Positions 37,045 to 46,775 are shown, numbered from the stretch's first letter. The stretch: 64,000 nucleotides of DNA from Martelella sp. NC20 (GCF_013459645.1 NZ_CP054861.1:5320001-5384000); one strand, 5' to 3'. Notes: generated by a model from the letters alone, not told the origin. A program made the numbers and translations.

Positions 37045-37297
37045 TTTTTGCAGATACTTTGATCGGATCTCTTGCTGCCATATGTTCGGCCTTTGTTTGT
37101 GATCGCACATGATCACTGGCCAAGATGGTTTCCGCAACGCATGTTCCCAACACGATGACGACCTTAAAAAGGCCAGTGGAACTAACGGAGTTTCACGCGT
37201 CTTGGATCGATCACACCACCTGCTTTTCCCTTGCAAGTTCACAGCATCAGCTCGACACGATTGCATTCATATCATGCTCCCCGTGGCGGCCAATCTC

Positions 37298-38332
37298 CTA
37301 TACTGCTTGTGTTTGTCCTTCCGGTCGCCGATACGTTTCGCCACTCACCATGAGCTTCCAGGCAATACGGGCGATCTTGTTGGCGAGCGCCACGGCCACC
37401 AGTTTCGGCTTTTTCCGTTGCGGGAGAGCAATGAGCCATCGGGAAGTATGTTTGCTTCGACCTATCCTGACATGCTGAAAAAGGGCAGTGGCGCCAACCA
37501 CCAGTACGCTTCTCAGCATTTCGTCGCCTGCACGCGTGATCACCCCCAACCTGACCTTGCCTGCGGTCGAATGATCCCTGGGGGTAAGCCCTATCCAGGC
37601 GGCAAAATCGCGACCCGACTTGAACATCCTGGGATCGGGGGTCTTCATCATCAAAAGTGATGCGCCATCCGGCCCGACACCTGGAATCTCGGCAAGCCGC
37701 CTGCTGCATTCATCGGAGCGATGCAGTGCGATGAGTTTTTCTTCAACGGCGTTCGTCTCAGCAAGCAGATCTCGATATTCAGCGCCATGCATCGCAAATA
37801 ACGCGCGGGCCAATTCAGGCAGGGATTGATCAGCCGCTATTCGCTCCAGCAATGGCTCGATCCGGCGCATGCCCTTGGCTGCGACAATGCCGAACTCCAT
37901 GGCAAAACCGCGAATGGCATTGGCGAGCTGTGTTCGATTGCGAATGAGCCTTTCCCGCATGCCGACCAGCATCAACGCCGCCTGCTGGTCGGCAGTCTTC
38001 ACCGGAACGAAGCGCATGGTGGGCCGGCTCATCGCCTCACACAAGGCTTCCGCGTCCGCCGCGTCGTTCTTGCCGCGCTTGACATAGGGTTTAGCCAACT
38101 GAGGCGCAATCAATTTCACCTCATGACCAAACGAACTTAATAGCCGCGCCCAATGATGAGACCCGCCACAGGCTTCAAGCGAGATTGCAGTCGGCGGTGA
38201 CTTCTCGAAAAATTTTACCATCTCTCTGCGCGAAAGCTTCTTGCGCAGGATGGGCTGCTCGGCTGCGTTCACACCATGCAACTGGAAAACACTTTTTGAC
38301 GTATCCATTCCAATGCGAATAATCTGTTTCAC
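37298..38332 (-). CDS. IS110-family (IS1111 group) transposase
   Basis: A 344-residue DEDD transposase starting MKQIIRIGMDTSKSVFQLHG, with the DEDD region containing NDAADAEALCEAM and the C-terminal IPGVGPDGASLLM and GRDFAAWIGLTPRDHSTAGK. It looks intact. It lies between the istA start and the right terminal repeats of the IS21 element, so it was inserted into it. IS1111-group elements often target the ends of other mobile elements. Its own boundaries were not defined. Confidence 0.9.
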   Translation of the reverse strand: MKQIIRIGMDTSKSVFQLHGVNAAEQPILRKKLSRREMVKFFEKSPPTAISLEACGGSHHWARLLSSFGHEVKLIAPQLAKPYVKRGKNDAADAEALCEAMSRPTMRFVPVKTADQQAALMLVGMRERLIRNRTQLANAIRGFAMEFGIVAAKGMRRIEPLLERIAADQSLPELARALFAMHGAEYRDLLAETNAVEEKLIALHRSDECSRRLAEIPGVGPDGASLLMMKTPDPRMFKSGRDFAAWIGLTPRDHSTAGKVRLGVITRAGDEMLRSVLVVGATALFQHVRIGRSKHTSRWLIALPQRKKPKLVAVALANKIARIAWKLMVSGETYRRPEGQTQAV

Positions 38333-38531
38333 GGGCGGTCTCCCTCGTTTGAGATATCAACGAACTCATCCTGGCACATTGCGATGCCGTTGGGAGCCGT
38401 CCACACCAACACGGTGTAAATCCTCTGTCCCTCCTGCGCTCATTGCAGAAGGAAGATAGGTGGCCGGATTTTACGCCGCCCGCGACCGAGTTATTCCGCC
38501 GCTTCCGTGGCCGACTTTTGCTCCGCCGTTC

Positions 38532-38709
38532 TCAGCGCTGACGATGGTCATGAGCGATGGGCGCAAGGCTCGAGCGACATTCGAACCTGCTGGCGGGAAG
38601 ACGAAAGTCACCACCACTTTCGACGCGGAAGAACAGAACTCGATCGACATGCGGCGCGATGGCTGGCAGGCGATCCTGAACGACTTCAAACGCCATGTGG
38701 AGGCGAAGC
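38532..38709 (+). pseudogene. AHSA1/SRPBCC-type protein, C-terminal fragment
   Basis: The frame reads SALTMVMSDGRKARATFEPA, then KTKVTTTFDAEEQNS and RRDGWQAILNDFKRHVEAK, the typical C-terminal helix of Hsp90-activator-like SRPBCC proteins. About 60 residues remain; the N-terminal two thirds are cut off at the IS21 end, and the sequence after VEAK is not recognisable. The gene is a relic of the pre-insertion locus. Confidence 0.65.
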
Positions 38710-38847
38710 CAGGGCACGGTCGTGTTGGTGGAAGGCGTCGGCCCGAGCCACGTTGTCCCTGATGTTGTGCATCCGCCCTCCAGAGGTTCATAGATGGCAC
38801 TGCTCGTCAGGATCGCCAATTTCCCTGACATTCGACTGCCGTCGGTG

Positions 38848-39024
38848 TCATTCAACAGGCTTGCTGCGTCGCCCGCTGAAATAAGGCAGCGCGAACAGAT
38901 AGAGGCCGGTGATCAGCATCAGGAACAACGGGAACAAGGGCAGGAAATACACCCATTCTGCGGGTTCTTTGCCAAACCCCTGGGCTCCGAAAATGCCAAG
39001 CAAGATCAGGGTGAAAATGATCGA
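38848..39024 (-). pseudogene. Small inner-membrane protein, C-terminal fragment
   Basis: The minus strand reads WLSIIFTLILLGIFGAQGFG, EPAEWVYFLPLFPLFLMLIT and GLYLFALPYFSGRR, two hydrophobic spans ending at a TGA at 38848. It resembles the tail of small two-span membrane proteins common in Rhizobiales. No start is available: upstream of 39024 the DNA turns into an ABC permease fragment on the other strand. Confidence 0.5.
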
Positions 39025-39032
39025 CAGCCAGC

Positions 39033-39359
39033 ATGGAAGGCGTGGATCTGCGCGTCGAGGAAGCCGCCGCCAATCTCGGCGCTCCGCCGCATGTCGTCGC
39101 CTGGCGGATTACGCTGCCCATGCTGCGTTCCGGCATTGTCGCGGCCTGCATGTTTTCCTTCATCCAGAGTTTCGAAAATCTTGAGCTTTCGCTGCTGCTG
39201 ATCGGCCCCGGCAAGATCACGCTGCCCGTTGCGATGCTGAACTATCTGGAATTCAAGATCGATCCGACGCTCGCTGCCGTGGGCACGTTGCAGATCCTCC
39301 TGATCGGCGTGCTGATGCTGGTGACCGATCGTTACGTCAAGCTGTCGCGTATCCTTTGA
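39033..39359 (+). pseudogene. ABC transporter permease (PotC-like), C-terminal fragment
   Basis: About 108 residues remain of a permease normally about 270 long: the coupling motif VEEAAANLGAPPHVVAWRIT and the last membrane spans (LEFKIDPTLAAVGTLQILLI). The sequence before 39030 belongs to an unrelated gene on the other strand, so the N-terminal 60 percent was lost by a deletion. It lies 22 bases before the ATPase gene of a polyamine-type importer and was its second permease. Confidence 0.85.
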
Positions 39360-39381
39360 GACCCAAGGCCTGGAGAATGTT

Positions 39382-40464
39382 TTGAGCGAACTGACCATTG
39401 AACATCTGGCCAAGGCCTATGGCGACACCCGTGTCGTGAAGGACATCAACCTTCACATCGAGGATGGCGAACTGGTGGCTTTGCTGGGGCCTTCGGGGTG
39501 CGGAAAATCCACGACATTGCGGATGATCGCCGGGTTCGTGAAACCGAGCGAGGGCCGGATCCTTCTCGGCGGACAGGATATATCCGGCCTGCCGCCCTAC
39601 CGCCGCGATACCGGCATGGTGTTCCAGTCCTACGCGCTGTTTCCGCATATGAGCGTCGCCGCCAATGTCGGCTTCGGCCTCGAAATGCGGAAAGTCGGCC
39701 GGGCCGAGCGTGATGGGCGGATCAGACAGGCATTGGAGATGGTCCGGCTCGATCACCTGGCGGAGCGCATGCCACGGCAGCTTTCCGGCGGCCAGCAGCA
39801 GCGCGTCGCTCTCGCAAGGGCCCTGGCGATCAACCCGAAGATGCTGCTGCTCGACGAGCCTCTGTCCAATCTGGACGCCAAGTTGCGCGGCGAGGTTCAG
39901 CATGAAATCCGGAACCTGCAGCAAAGGCTGGGACTGACGACGCTGATCGTGACCCACGACCAGGACGAGGCCCTGACCATGGCCGATCGCCTGGCGATGA
40001 TGGAAGGCGGCGTGGTCCGCCAGATCGGCACGCCGCGCGAAATCTACGACACGCCAAGGGATGTCTATGTCGCCGGGTTCATAGGCCGCTGCAATCTGGT
40101 CGCAGGACGGCAACAGGACAAGGGCCTGTTCGTCAGTACCGGCGAGACGGAATTGCGCTGCGACCCATCGATGGATGCGGACACGGGCGATGTCATGTTC
40201 GCGCTGCGCCCGGAGAAGATCACGCTTGTCCCGATCGATACGGCCCAGCTTACAGACCCTCAAATGGGTCACCAGGCGCGGATCACCGGCATCGCCTATC
40301 TCGGCGCGCAGACGGAGTATCAGCTCGAACTTGGGGGCATATCGCTTGTCGCCGTCATGCCAACGCCCTCCCGCAATACGCCTCTTTCAGCTCTTCAGCC
40401 GGGAGCAAAAGTCTTCGCAACATGGCAGGCGCAGGACGCGCGCCTGCTTCCCAAGTGGTCCTGA
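39382..40464 (+). CDS. ABC transporter ATP-binding protein (PotA/spermidine-putrescine type)
   Basis: A 360-residue ATPase starting at TTG (MSELTIEHLAKAYG) with GGAG six bases upstream. Walker [13 protein letters not shown], signature [14 protein letters not shown], Walker [12 protein letters not shown] and H-loop VTHDQDEA are present, with a C-terminal TOBE domain. It belongs to an importer whose second permease is truncated just upstream. Without another permease the system is probably inactive. Confidence 0.92.
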   Translation: MSELTIEHLAKAYGDTRVVKDINLHIEDGELVALLGPSGCGKSTTLRMIAGFVKPSEGRILLGGQDISGLPPYRRDTGMVFQSYALFPHMSVAANVGFGLEMRKVGRAERDGRIRQALEMVRLDHLAERMPRQLSGGQQQRVALARALAINPKMLLLDEPLSNLDAKLRGEVQHEIRNLQQRLGLTTLIVTHDQDEALTMADRLAMMEGGVVRQIGTPREIYDTPRDVYVAGFIGRCNLVAGRQQDKGLFVSTGETELRCDPSMDADTGDVMFALRPEKITLVPIDTAQLTDPQMGHQARITGIAYLGAQTEYQLELGGISLVAVMPTPSRNTPLSALQPGAKVFATWQAQDARLLPKWS

Positions 40465-40538
40465 GCGGCCGCATGTCAAGCCATCCCGGCCCGCTCGGCC
40501 CGGAAAAGAAGAAACTCAAAAGGAAGTGTGAACAGCCT

Positions 40539-41594
40539 ATGTCAGACAGATTCAAGACAACCCGCCGGACTTTCCTCTCCGTCAGTGCGGCAACCGCGCT
40601 CATTGCGCTCACCGCCGCCGGCGCGGCGTTTGCCGAAGAAAAGGGAACGGTCATTACCTCCGTTTTCGGCGGCGATTATGGCGACATCCTGCGCACCACC
40701 GTCGATGAGGCGATCATGGCGCCGGAAGGCTACGAGGTCATTCAGGATATTTCCTCGACCGAAGCCCGCCAGACCAAGCTCAGAACCGAGAAGATGCGCG
40801 CAAAGTCGAGTTTCGACGTGGCCGTGCTTGCCGACCTCGACATGTATCCGATGGCGAAGATCGGCGTCCTGGCCGAAGTCACGGAGCAAAATGTGCCGCG
40901 GCTCTCGGCGGTCATTCCGGCACTGCTCAAGACCCATTCGGTGCCTCAGATCTATTCCTATATCGCCATTCTCTATAATCCCGAGAAGATCACGGCGCCG
41001 CCAACCTCCTACGCCGACCTCTGGAAGCCGGAATACAAGGGCAAGGTCGGCGTTTCCGACAAGCTGCATGTGGCAACATCGGCCGTTGCCGCGCTCGTCG
41101 GCGGCGGCTCGATGAGCGATTTTACGCCCGGCCAAACCAAACTCCTGGAACTGCGCGACAAGCAGGACGTCCAGATCCTGCCATCGAACGAAGCGATCGC
41201 GGCGGCCTTCGACAGCGGCGATATCTGGATCACGATCAACTATGTCTCCAGAGCCTATTCATGGCGCGAGAGCGGCCTGAACATCGAGCGCGCCGTGGCA
41301 TCGGAAGGTGCGATCCCGATCGCGTTCGAGATGGCAGTGCCGAAAAATGCACCCAACAAGGATGGCGGTTTCGCCTATCTCGATGCCGCTCTCGATCCGG
41401 AAGCCCAGATCGGCTTCGCCGCGAAGATGGGCTACCTGCCGACCGTCACCGACGCGAAGCTGCCAGCGGAACTGGAAGCGGCAATCGGTCTCCCGGCGGC
41501 CGACCAGGATCGCCTGATCCGTCTCGACGATGACTATCTGATGCAGCATCAGACGGAAATTCTCGATTTCTGGAACCGTGAGTTCAAGGGCTGA
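40539..41594 (+). CDS. ABC transporter substrate-binding protein (PotD-like), Tat-exported
   Basis: The 351-residue protein starts MSDRFKTTRRTFLSVSAATA; the RRTFLS motif is a twin-arginine signal, cleaved near AAFAEE. The mature part (TSVFGGDYGDILRTTV, PSSYADLW-like region, DIWITINYVSRAYSW) is of the family 1 polyamine/iron/thiamine-type binding proteins. The ATG at 40539 is chosen because upstream codons are not part of the signal. The operon also has a GH3 glycosidase, so the ligand may be a glycosylated small molecule; inferred only. Confidence 0.88.
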   Translation: MSDRFKTTRRTFLSVSAATALIALTAAGAAFAEEKGTVITSVFGGDYGDILRTTVDEAIMAPEGYEVIQDISSTEARQTKLRTEKMRAKSSFDVAVLADLDMYPMAKIGVLAEVTEQNVPRLSAVIPALLKTHSVPQIYSYIAILYNPEKITAPPTSYADLWKPEYKGKVGVSDKLHVATSAVAALVGGGSMSDFTPGQTKLLELRDKQDVQILPSNEAIAAAFDSGDIWITINYVSRAYSWRESGLNIERAVASEGAIPIAFEMAVPKNAPNKDGGFAYLDAALDPEAQIGFAAKMGYLPTVTDAKLPAELEAAIGLPAADQDRLIRLDDDYLMQHQTEILDFWNREFKG

Positions 41595-41595
41595 A

Positions 41596-42426
41596 ATGGC
41601 GCTCCTGGTTTTCCCCGCTGCCCTGCTGGTTTTCGTTCTGCTGGTCCTGCCCATGGCCGGTCTCTTCAGAATGTCGCTCAACCTCTATAGCCCGATGGAG
41701 ATGATGACCGCGGCGCTCAGCGGGGAAAACTACATCGCTGCCCTGACCGATCCCTATTACCAGGAGATCATCCTGACGACGGTCGGCGTGGCGTTCCTGT
41801 GCATGACGCTCTGCCTCCTGCTTTCGCTCGCGCCGGCCTATTGGCTGGCGCGCATGCAGAGCAAGTGGAAGTCTATGCTGATCATCCTGACGCTGTTTCC
41901 GCTGCTTGTCGGCAATGTTGTTCGCGCGGCGGGATGGATGGCGCTTCTGGGCACGCATGGCGCCATAAACGCCTTTCTGGGCGCCCTCGGCGTCGCCCCG
42001 CTGACGCTGATGTATACGCCGCTCGCCGTGGTGGTGGGCACCACGGCGGTGGTGCTGCCCTATATGATCCTCACGCTTTCCTCCGTCGTGGAAACCGTGC
42101 CGCGCGAAACCGAGGAGGCAGCCGCCAATCTCCGCGCCACGCCGCTGAAGGTGTTCTTCCGGGTCTTGCTGCCGCAGGCGGCACCCGGCGTTCTGGCGGG
42201 CAGCATGCTGGTGTTCATCCTGTCCATGAACGCCTATGCCACCCCGGTCCTGCTTGGCGGCCCCGGTTTTACCATGCTGGCGCCCGCGGTCTACGACCAG
42301 TTCGTAACCGCCGGAAACTGGCCGTTCGGCGCGGCACTTGCCTTTGTTCTGCTGGCCACGACCCTCATCCTCACCATGGCCGTCAGCTACGGATTGTCGC
42401 GCTCCCTCAAACGCCGCGCCGGCTGA
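41596..42426 (+). CDS. ABC transporter permease (PotB-like)
   Basis: A 276-residue permease with six hydrophobic spans and the coupling motif TEEAAANLRATPLKVFF. The ATG at 41596 has AAGGG six bases upstream and follows the binding-protein stop; a GTG at 41578 is an alternative. It is the only full permease of this importer. The GH3 gene starts 16 bases after its stop. Confidence 0.9.
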   Translation: MALLVFPAALLVFVLLVLPMAGLFRMSLNLYSPMEMMTAALSGENYIAALTDPYYQEIILTTVGVAFLCMTLCLLLSLAPAYWLARMQSKWKSMLIILTLFPLLVGNVVRAAGWMALLGTHGAINAFLGALGVAPLTLMYTPLAVVVGTTAVVLPYMILTLSSVVETVPRETEEAAANLRATPLKVFFRVLLPQAAPGVLAGSMLVFILSMNAYATPVLLGGPGFTMLAPAVYDQFVTAGNWPFGAALAFVLLATTLILTMAVSYGLSRSLKRRAG

Positions 42427-42441
42427 AAAACACGTTTTGAA

Positions 42442-44883
42442 ATGACCGACATGAACCTCGATACCCAGATCGACGCCCAGCTTGACGCCCGGATCGAAGC
42501 CCGGATCGAAGCGATGACGCTTGCCGAACAGGTCAGCCTGCTTTCGGGCGCTTCCTTCTGGCGCACGGCGGCGATCGCCCGTCTTGGCATTCCCGCCGTG
42601 AAAATGACGGACGGGCCGAACGGCGCGCGCGGGGAGGATTTTTCCGGCGGCGTGCGGTCCGCCGCCTATCCGGTCGCGATCGCGCTCGCGGCAACCTTTG
42701 ATCCCGACCTCGTCCAGGAGATCGGCGCGGACCTCGCCCGCGAGGCGCGAACGAAGGGCGCGCGCATCCTGCTCGGCCCGACCGTGAACATGCATCGCAA
42801 CCCGCTCAACGGGCGCAATTTCGAGTGTTTTTCCGAGGATCCCGTCCTCGCTTCGGCCATGGCCGTGGCCTATATCCGCGGCGTCCAGTCCGGCGGCGTC
42901 GCCGCCACAATCAAACATTTCATCGGCAATGAATGCGAGCTTGAACGCCGCACGACCAGCTCCGAGATCGACGAAAAGACCTTGCGCGAGGTCTACTTCC
43001 CGCCCTTCGAGGCGGCGGTGAAAGAGGCCGGCGTTGCCTGCGTCATGACCGCCTATAATGCACTCAATGGCGTCCACACCTCGCAAAACCCGTGGCTGCT
43101 CGATACCATCCTGCGTCAGGAATGGGGATTTGACGGCGTGGTGATGTCGGACTGGACCGCCACCCATTCAACCGCTGCGGCCCTTGACGCCGGTCTCGAT
43201 CTCGAAATGCCGGGCCCCGGGAAATTCCGTGGCGAGACGCTGGTTCAGGCCGTCGAAACCGGCGAGGTGTCAGCCGCTTCTGTCCGCCGCGCCGCCCGCA
43301 GGGTTCTGGCACTGATCGACCGCGTCGGCGCGCGCATGAGTGATGATCTGGAGGCTGAAAGGGCGGAGGATCGCCCCGAAACGCGGGCCCTGATCCGCCG
43401 TGCCGGCGCCGAGGCCGCCGTTCTTCTCAAGAACGACGACGACCTGCTGCCGCTTGCCGGCAAAAAGCTCAGCCGGATTGCCGTCATCGGCCCCAATGCC
43501 GCCAAGGCTGTGATGTTCGGCGGCGGTTCGGCCCAGATCAACGCCCATTATGCGATCTCGCCGCTCGAAGGCATCCGCGCTGCATTTCCCGACGCCGAGG
43601 TTGATTATGCGCTCGGATGTCCCGGGGACCGCTACCTGCCGCTGGTCGAGGGTCCCGTGGAGATCCGCTTCTTTGCCGGAACCGGTTTTTCCGGTCCTCC
43701 GGTTCTCACCAGGACGGGCGAAAGAAGCGAATTCCGCTGGTTCGGGCCGGTTGCGCGCGAGGTGGATCACCGCGCGTTTTCGGCGCGTCTGACAGCACGT
43801 TACGAGGCGCAGGAAACGGGATGGCACGAGATCGGTCTGATGAGCGCGGGCACAAGCCGTCTCGCCATCGATGGAAGACCCGTTCTCGAAGCATGGGAGA
43901 GCTGGACGCGCGGATTCAGCTATTTCGGCCATGGCTGCGCCGAGCGGCGGGGCCGTGTCCATCTTGAAGCGGGAAAACGCTATGACATCAGCGTCGACTA
44001 TGCCTGCGGCGACGGCATCACCACCACGCTGAAAGCCGTTCGCTTCGGCCTCAGGGCACCCTCGACCGCCGGTTCGCTTGACGACGCCGTTGCGCTGGCG
44101 CGTGAAGCCGATGCGGTCGTGCTGGTGGCCGGCCTCAACGACGACTGGGAAACCGAGGCAGAGGATCGCGAGAGCCTCGACCTGCCGCAGGCGCAGAACG
44201 ATCTGATCGAAGCCGTTGCCGCCGTCAACAAGTCGACCGTCGTCGTCATGCAATCCGGCGCGCCGGTTGCTATGCCCTGGGCGCAGGCCGTACCGGCCAT
44301 CCTGCAATTGTGGTATCCTGGCCAGGAATGCGGCAACGCGCTCGCCGATATCCTGACCGGGCGGGCAGAGCCGGGCGGCCGCCTGCCGCAGACATTTCCC
44401 GGATCAGTGGAACAACTGGGTGCGATCACTCGGCGCCCGGAAGCACACGGCCAGATAGTCTACAGCGAAGGAACGGCTATCGGCTATCGCGGCTTCGCCG
44501 CACGCGGCACGAGACCGCAATTTCCCTTCGGTCACGGGCTTGGCTATGGCAAGATCGAATTCACCGATGCGCGATTGGTTGTCGAAGGCGAGCAGATCAC
44601 GGTCGAGGTCGATCTCTTCAACCACGCGGAGCGGACAGGCAGCGAAGTTGCGCAGGTGTATTTGATGAGCGAAACCGGGGCATCTTGTCGCCTCGTCGCC
44701 TTTTCAAGGGCAACCCTCGCGCCGCACGAGAAAAAGAGCCTCACCATCGCGATCCCGGAGCGCAGGCTTTGCACATGGAAGCCCGACAAACGCCAATGGG
44801 TGCGTGAACCTGTCCCCTTCACCCTCGCCATCGGCGCCTCGTCGGCGGATTTACGCATTCTGAAATCGCTGGCGCAAGAGTAG
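42442..44883 (+). CDS. Glycoside hydrolase family 3 beta-glucosidase with PA14 domain
   Basis: The 813-residue protein has the GH3 barrel (residues 25-300) with the nucleophile Asp237 in VMSDWTA and substrate-binding KHFIGNECE, then the second alpha/beta domain, a PA14-type insertion (VEIRFFAGTGFSG, RLAIDGRPVLEAWESW) and a C-terminal fibronectin-III-like domain (GRLPQTFPGS, FPFGHGLGYGKIEF). There is no signal peptide, so it acts on imported glycosides. The N terminus repeats a short IDAQLDARIEARIEA stretch. It ends the defective importer operon. Confidence 0.93.
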   Translation: MTDMNLDTQIDAQLDARIEARIEAMTLAEQVSLLSGASFWRTAAIARLGIPAVKMTDGPNGARGEDFSGGVRSAAYPVAIALAATFDPDLVQEIGADLAREARTKGARILLGPTVNMHRNPLNGRNFECFSEDPVLASAMAVAYIRGVQSGGVAATIKHFIGNECELERRTTSSEIDEKTLREVYFPPFEAAVKEAGVACVMTAYNALNGVHTSQNPWLLDTILRQEWGFDGVVMSDWTATHSTAAALDAGLDLEMPGPGKFRGETLVQAVETGEVSAASVRRAARRVLALIDRVGARMSDDLEAERAEDRPETRALIRRAGAEAAVLLKNDDDLLPLAGKKLSRIAVIGPNAAKAVMFGGGSAQINAHYAISPLEGIRAAFPDAEVDYALGCPGDRYLPLVEGPVEIRFFAGTGFSGPPVLTRTGERSEFRWFGPVAREVDHRAFSARLTARYEAQETGWHEIGLMSAGTSRLAIDGRPVLEAWESWTRGFSYFGHGCAERRGRVHLEAGKRYDISVDYACGDGITTTLKAVRFGLRAPSTAGSLDDAVALAREADAVVLVAGLNDDWETEAEDRESLDLPQAQNDLIEAVAAVNKSTVVVMQSGAPVAMPWAQAVPAILQLWYPGQECGNALADILTGRAEPGGRLPQTFPGSVEQLGAITRRPEAHGQIVYSEGTAIGYRGFAARGTRPQFPFGHGLGYGKIEFTDARLVVEGEQITVEVDLFNHAERTGSEVAQVYLMSETGASCRLVAFSRATLAPHEKKSLTIAIPERRLCTWKPDKRQWVREPVPFTLAIGASSADLRILKSLAQE

Positions 44884-45314
44884 CAAGGCTGCCTATCTAC
44901 TTTGGACGGATTCATTTTCGGCCCCGCAAACGACCCCTGATATCCAGAACTCTAGCCTCAATTAAATCGCTGTGACGAGAGAATGTCTGTGTCGGTGGTT
45001 GGGGGCTCGCAACTACCGATGCCAACATTCACTGGAAGTAGCCATGCAGCAGTCCAGGTTAAGCCCTACCCCTTACCCTCCGCGTCTTGACGAAGCCGCG
45101 ATCCGTTGCGTTGAACCGCTCCATCATAGGCACAATCAGCTTCACCGGATCAGCGGCGGGCTGATCGGTCTCGCGAGCCAGCACCTCAGCATAGCCAGTC
45201 AGATCGCAATCGAGCGATGCAGGCAGTTCCCCGTCACCTTCACGTGCTTGTCGTCGGGCAGCGGACACAGCCGGCCCGAAAATTCGCGACTGCCTCCAGT
45301 CACGCCAACAGACG
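44884..45314. other. Gap between convergent GH3 and aldehyde dehydrogenase genes
   Basis: No recognised gene or terminator. A 69-codon minus-strand frame at 45059-45268 (GYAEVLARETDQPAADPVKL, RFNATDRGFVKTRRVRGRA) looks coding in composition but lacks a known match; it may be a gene remnant. Confidence 0.3.
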
Positions 45315-46775
45315 TCAAAGCTGAATCAATACGCTCTTCTGCCGACGGTTTGCGTGATAGACTTCACGCCCCAGATCCTTTCCGAAGCCGCTTTGTTTGT
45401 AGCCTCCCGTCGGCAGGATATGATCGCGCGAGCGGCTGTAACGGTTGATCCAGACAGTTCCGGATTCGAGCTTGCGCATCACCCTGAGGGCGCGCGACAG
45501 ATCTTTGGTGAAAATACCCGCCGCGAGCCCATAGATTTCGTGATCGGCAAGAGCGAGCGCTTCATCTTCATCCTCGAAAGTTTCCAGGGTCAGCACCGGA
45601 CCGAAGACTTCCTCGCTCAGGATCGGGTTCGCGCGCGGCACCGAGGTGAGCAATGTCGGCTGAAAAAAATAACCGGCGCGATCAAACGCCGCCCCGCCGA
45701 TCAGCGCCTCGGCGCCGGCAGCCACGGCAGAAGAAACCAGCCCTTCGATGCGCTCCAGCTGGCGCGCCGAAACAATCGGCGAAAATGTTGTCTGGTCGTC
45801 CCATGTCGGACCCGGCCTGACACCGGACATCGCCAGTTTGAGCAACTCGGTCAACTCGTCCGCGACGCGCTGGTCAACGATCACCCGCGCGCCCGCCACA
45901 CAGGCCTGCCCCGCGTTGAACAGGATGCTGCCTGCGATTGCCGTTGCTGCCATCGCCAGGTCGGCGTCGGCGAAGACCAGTTGCGGGCTCTTGCCGCCAA
46001 GCTCCAGCGTCATCGGCTTGACGCCGTGACGCGCAATATTCCCCATGATCGCCCGCCCCGCCCCTGTCGATCCGGTAAAGCTCACTTTGGCAATTCTGGC
46101 GTGACCGGTCAGGGCATTGCCCGTTATTGACCCATCGCCGGTCACCACGTTTAAAAGCCCGGATGGCAGGCCGGCGCGCACCGCGAGTTCGGCAAGCAGC
46201 AAGGTTGAAAACGGCGTCAGTTCGGAAGGCTTGATCACCACGGCATTGCCTGCGGCCAGTGCCGGGCCAAGCTTCCATCCGGCCATGGATATCGGAAAAT
46301 TCCAGGGCGTGATCGCCGCGACCACGCCATACGGCTCATCGACCACCATGCCCATCGTCTCGGATCCGGTCGGCGCGACCATGCCGCCTTCCTTGTCGGC
46401 AAACTCGGCAAAGAAGCGGATCTGTTCGGCCGTCACCGCTATGTCCATCCGGGTCGCCTGCGAGATCAGCCGCGTCGAGCCGACGCATTCCAATGCGGCC
46501 AGCAACTCGGATTCTGCCTCGATCAGATCGGCCCAGCGACATAGCAAGTTGCGCCTTTCACGCGGGGCGACCTCGCCCCAGCCGCTGGTTTTCAAGGCCG
46601 CGCTTGCGGCCTCGACGGCGTCGTCAACCGTGGCGACGTCGGCAATGGCGCAACCCGCATAGGCCGCCCCATCCGAAGCTCTGAAAAGCTCGATTTCGGC
46701 GGGGCCAGGGCGAAACGCGCCATTGATATAGTGGCCCGCAGGCAGGGAAAGCGAATTCGGATCGAACGAAAGCAT
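45315..46775 (-). CDS. NAD(P)-dependent aldehyde dehydrogenase
   Basis: A 486-residue ALDH with TPWNFPISM, the cofactor loop FTGSTGAGRAIM, the general base in LELGGKSPQLVF and the nucleophile cysteine in FNAGQACVAGARV. The ATG at 46775 gives the normal length; upstream in-frame codons are discarded. It is the last gene of the minus-strand hydantoinase cluster, 77 bases after HyuB, and probably oxidises an aldehyde made by the oxidoreductase of the same cluster. Confidence 0.92.
   Translation of the reverse strand: MLSFDPNSLSLPAGHYINGAFRPGPAEIELFRASDGAAYAGCAIADVATVDDAVEAASAALKTSGWGEVAPRERRNLLCRWADLIEAESELLAALECVGSTRLISQATRMDIAVTAEQIRFFAEFADKEGGMVAPTGSETMGMVVDEPYGVVAAITPWNFPISMAGWKLGPALAAGNAVVIKPSELTPFSTLLLAELAVRAGLPSGLLNVVTGDGSITGNALTGHARIAKVSFTGSTGAGRAIMGNIARHGVKPMTLELGGKSPQLVFADADLAMAATAIAGSILFNAGQACVAGARVIVDQRVADELTELLKLAMSGVRPGPTWDDQTTFSPIVSARQLERIEGLVSSAVAAGAEALIGGAAFDRAGYFFQPTLLTSVPRANPILSEEVFGPVLTLETFEDEDEALALADHEIYGLAAGIFTKDLSRALRVMRKLESGTVWINRYSRSRDHILPTGGYKQSGFGKDLGREVYHANRRQKSVLIQL

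Larger units (their letters stand above)
34527..38530 (-). mobile_element. IS21-family element with nested IS110 insertion, defective
   Basis: The left end (TGTGTCACCGGCGGCG at 34527) and right end carry repeated terminal blocks: GGCGGCGTAAAA-CCGGCCAC and GGCGGAGCAAAAGTCGGCCAC occur at both ends in inverted orientation, as IS21 elements have multiple terminal repeats. It holds istA and istB on the minus strand, both broken, and an IS110-family transposase between istA and the right repeats. Exact termini and target duplication were not settled by eye. Confidence 0.75.

Noticed and set aside
42442..42520. Repeat at the GH3 N terminus as a possible separate element
   Set aside because: It is a short in-frame duplication of IDAQLDARIEARIEA type and part of the protein; no wider repeat.
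41584..43167. A 527-residue minus-strand frame opposite the permease and GH3 gene
   Set aside because: Antisense shadow; spans two confidently assigned genes.
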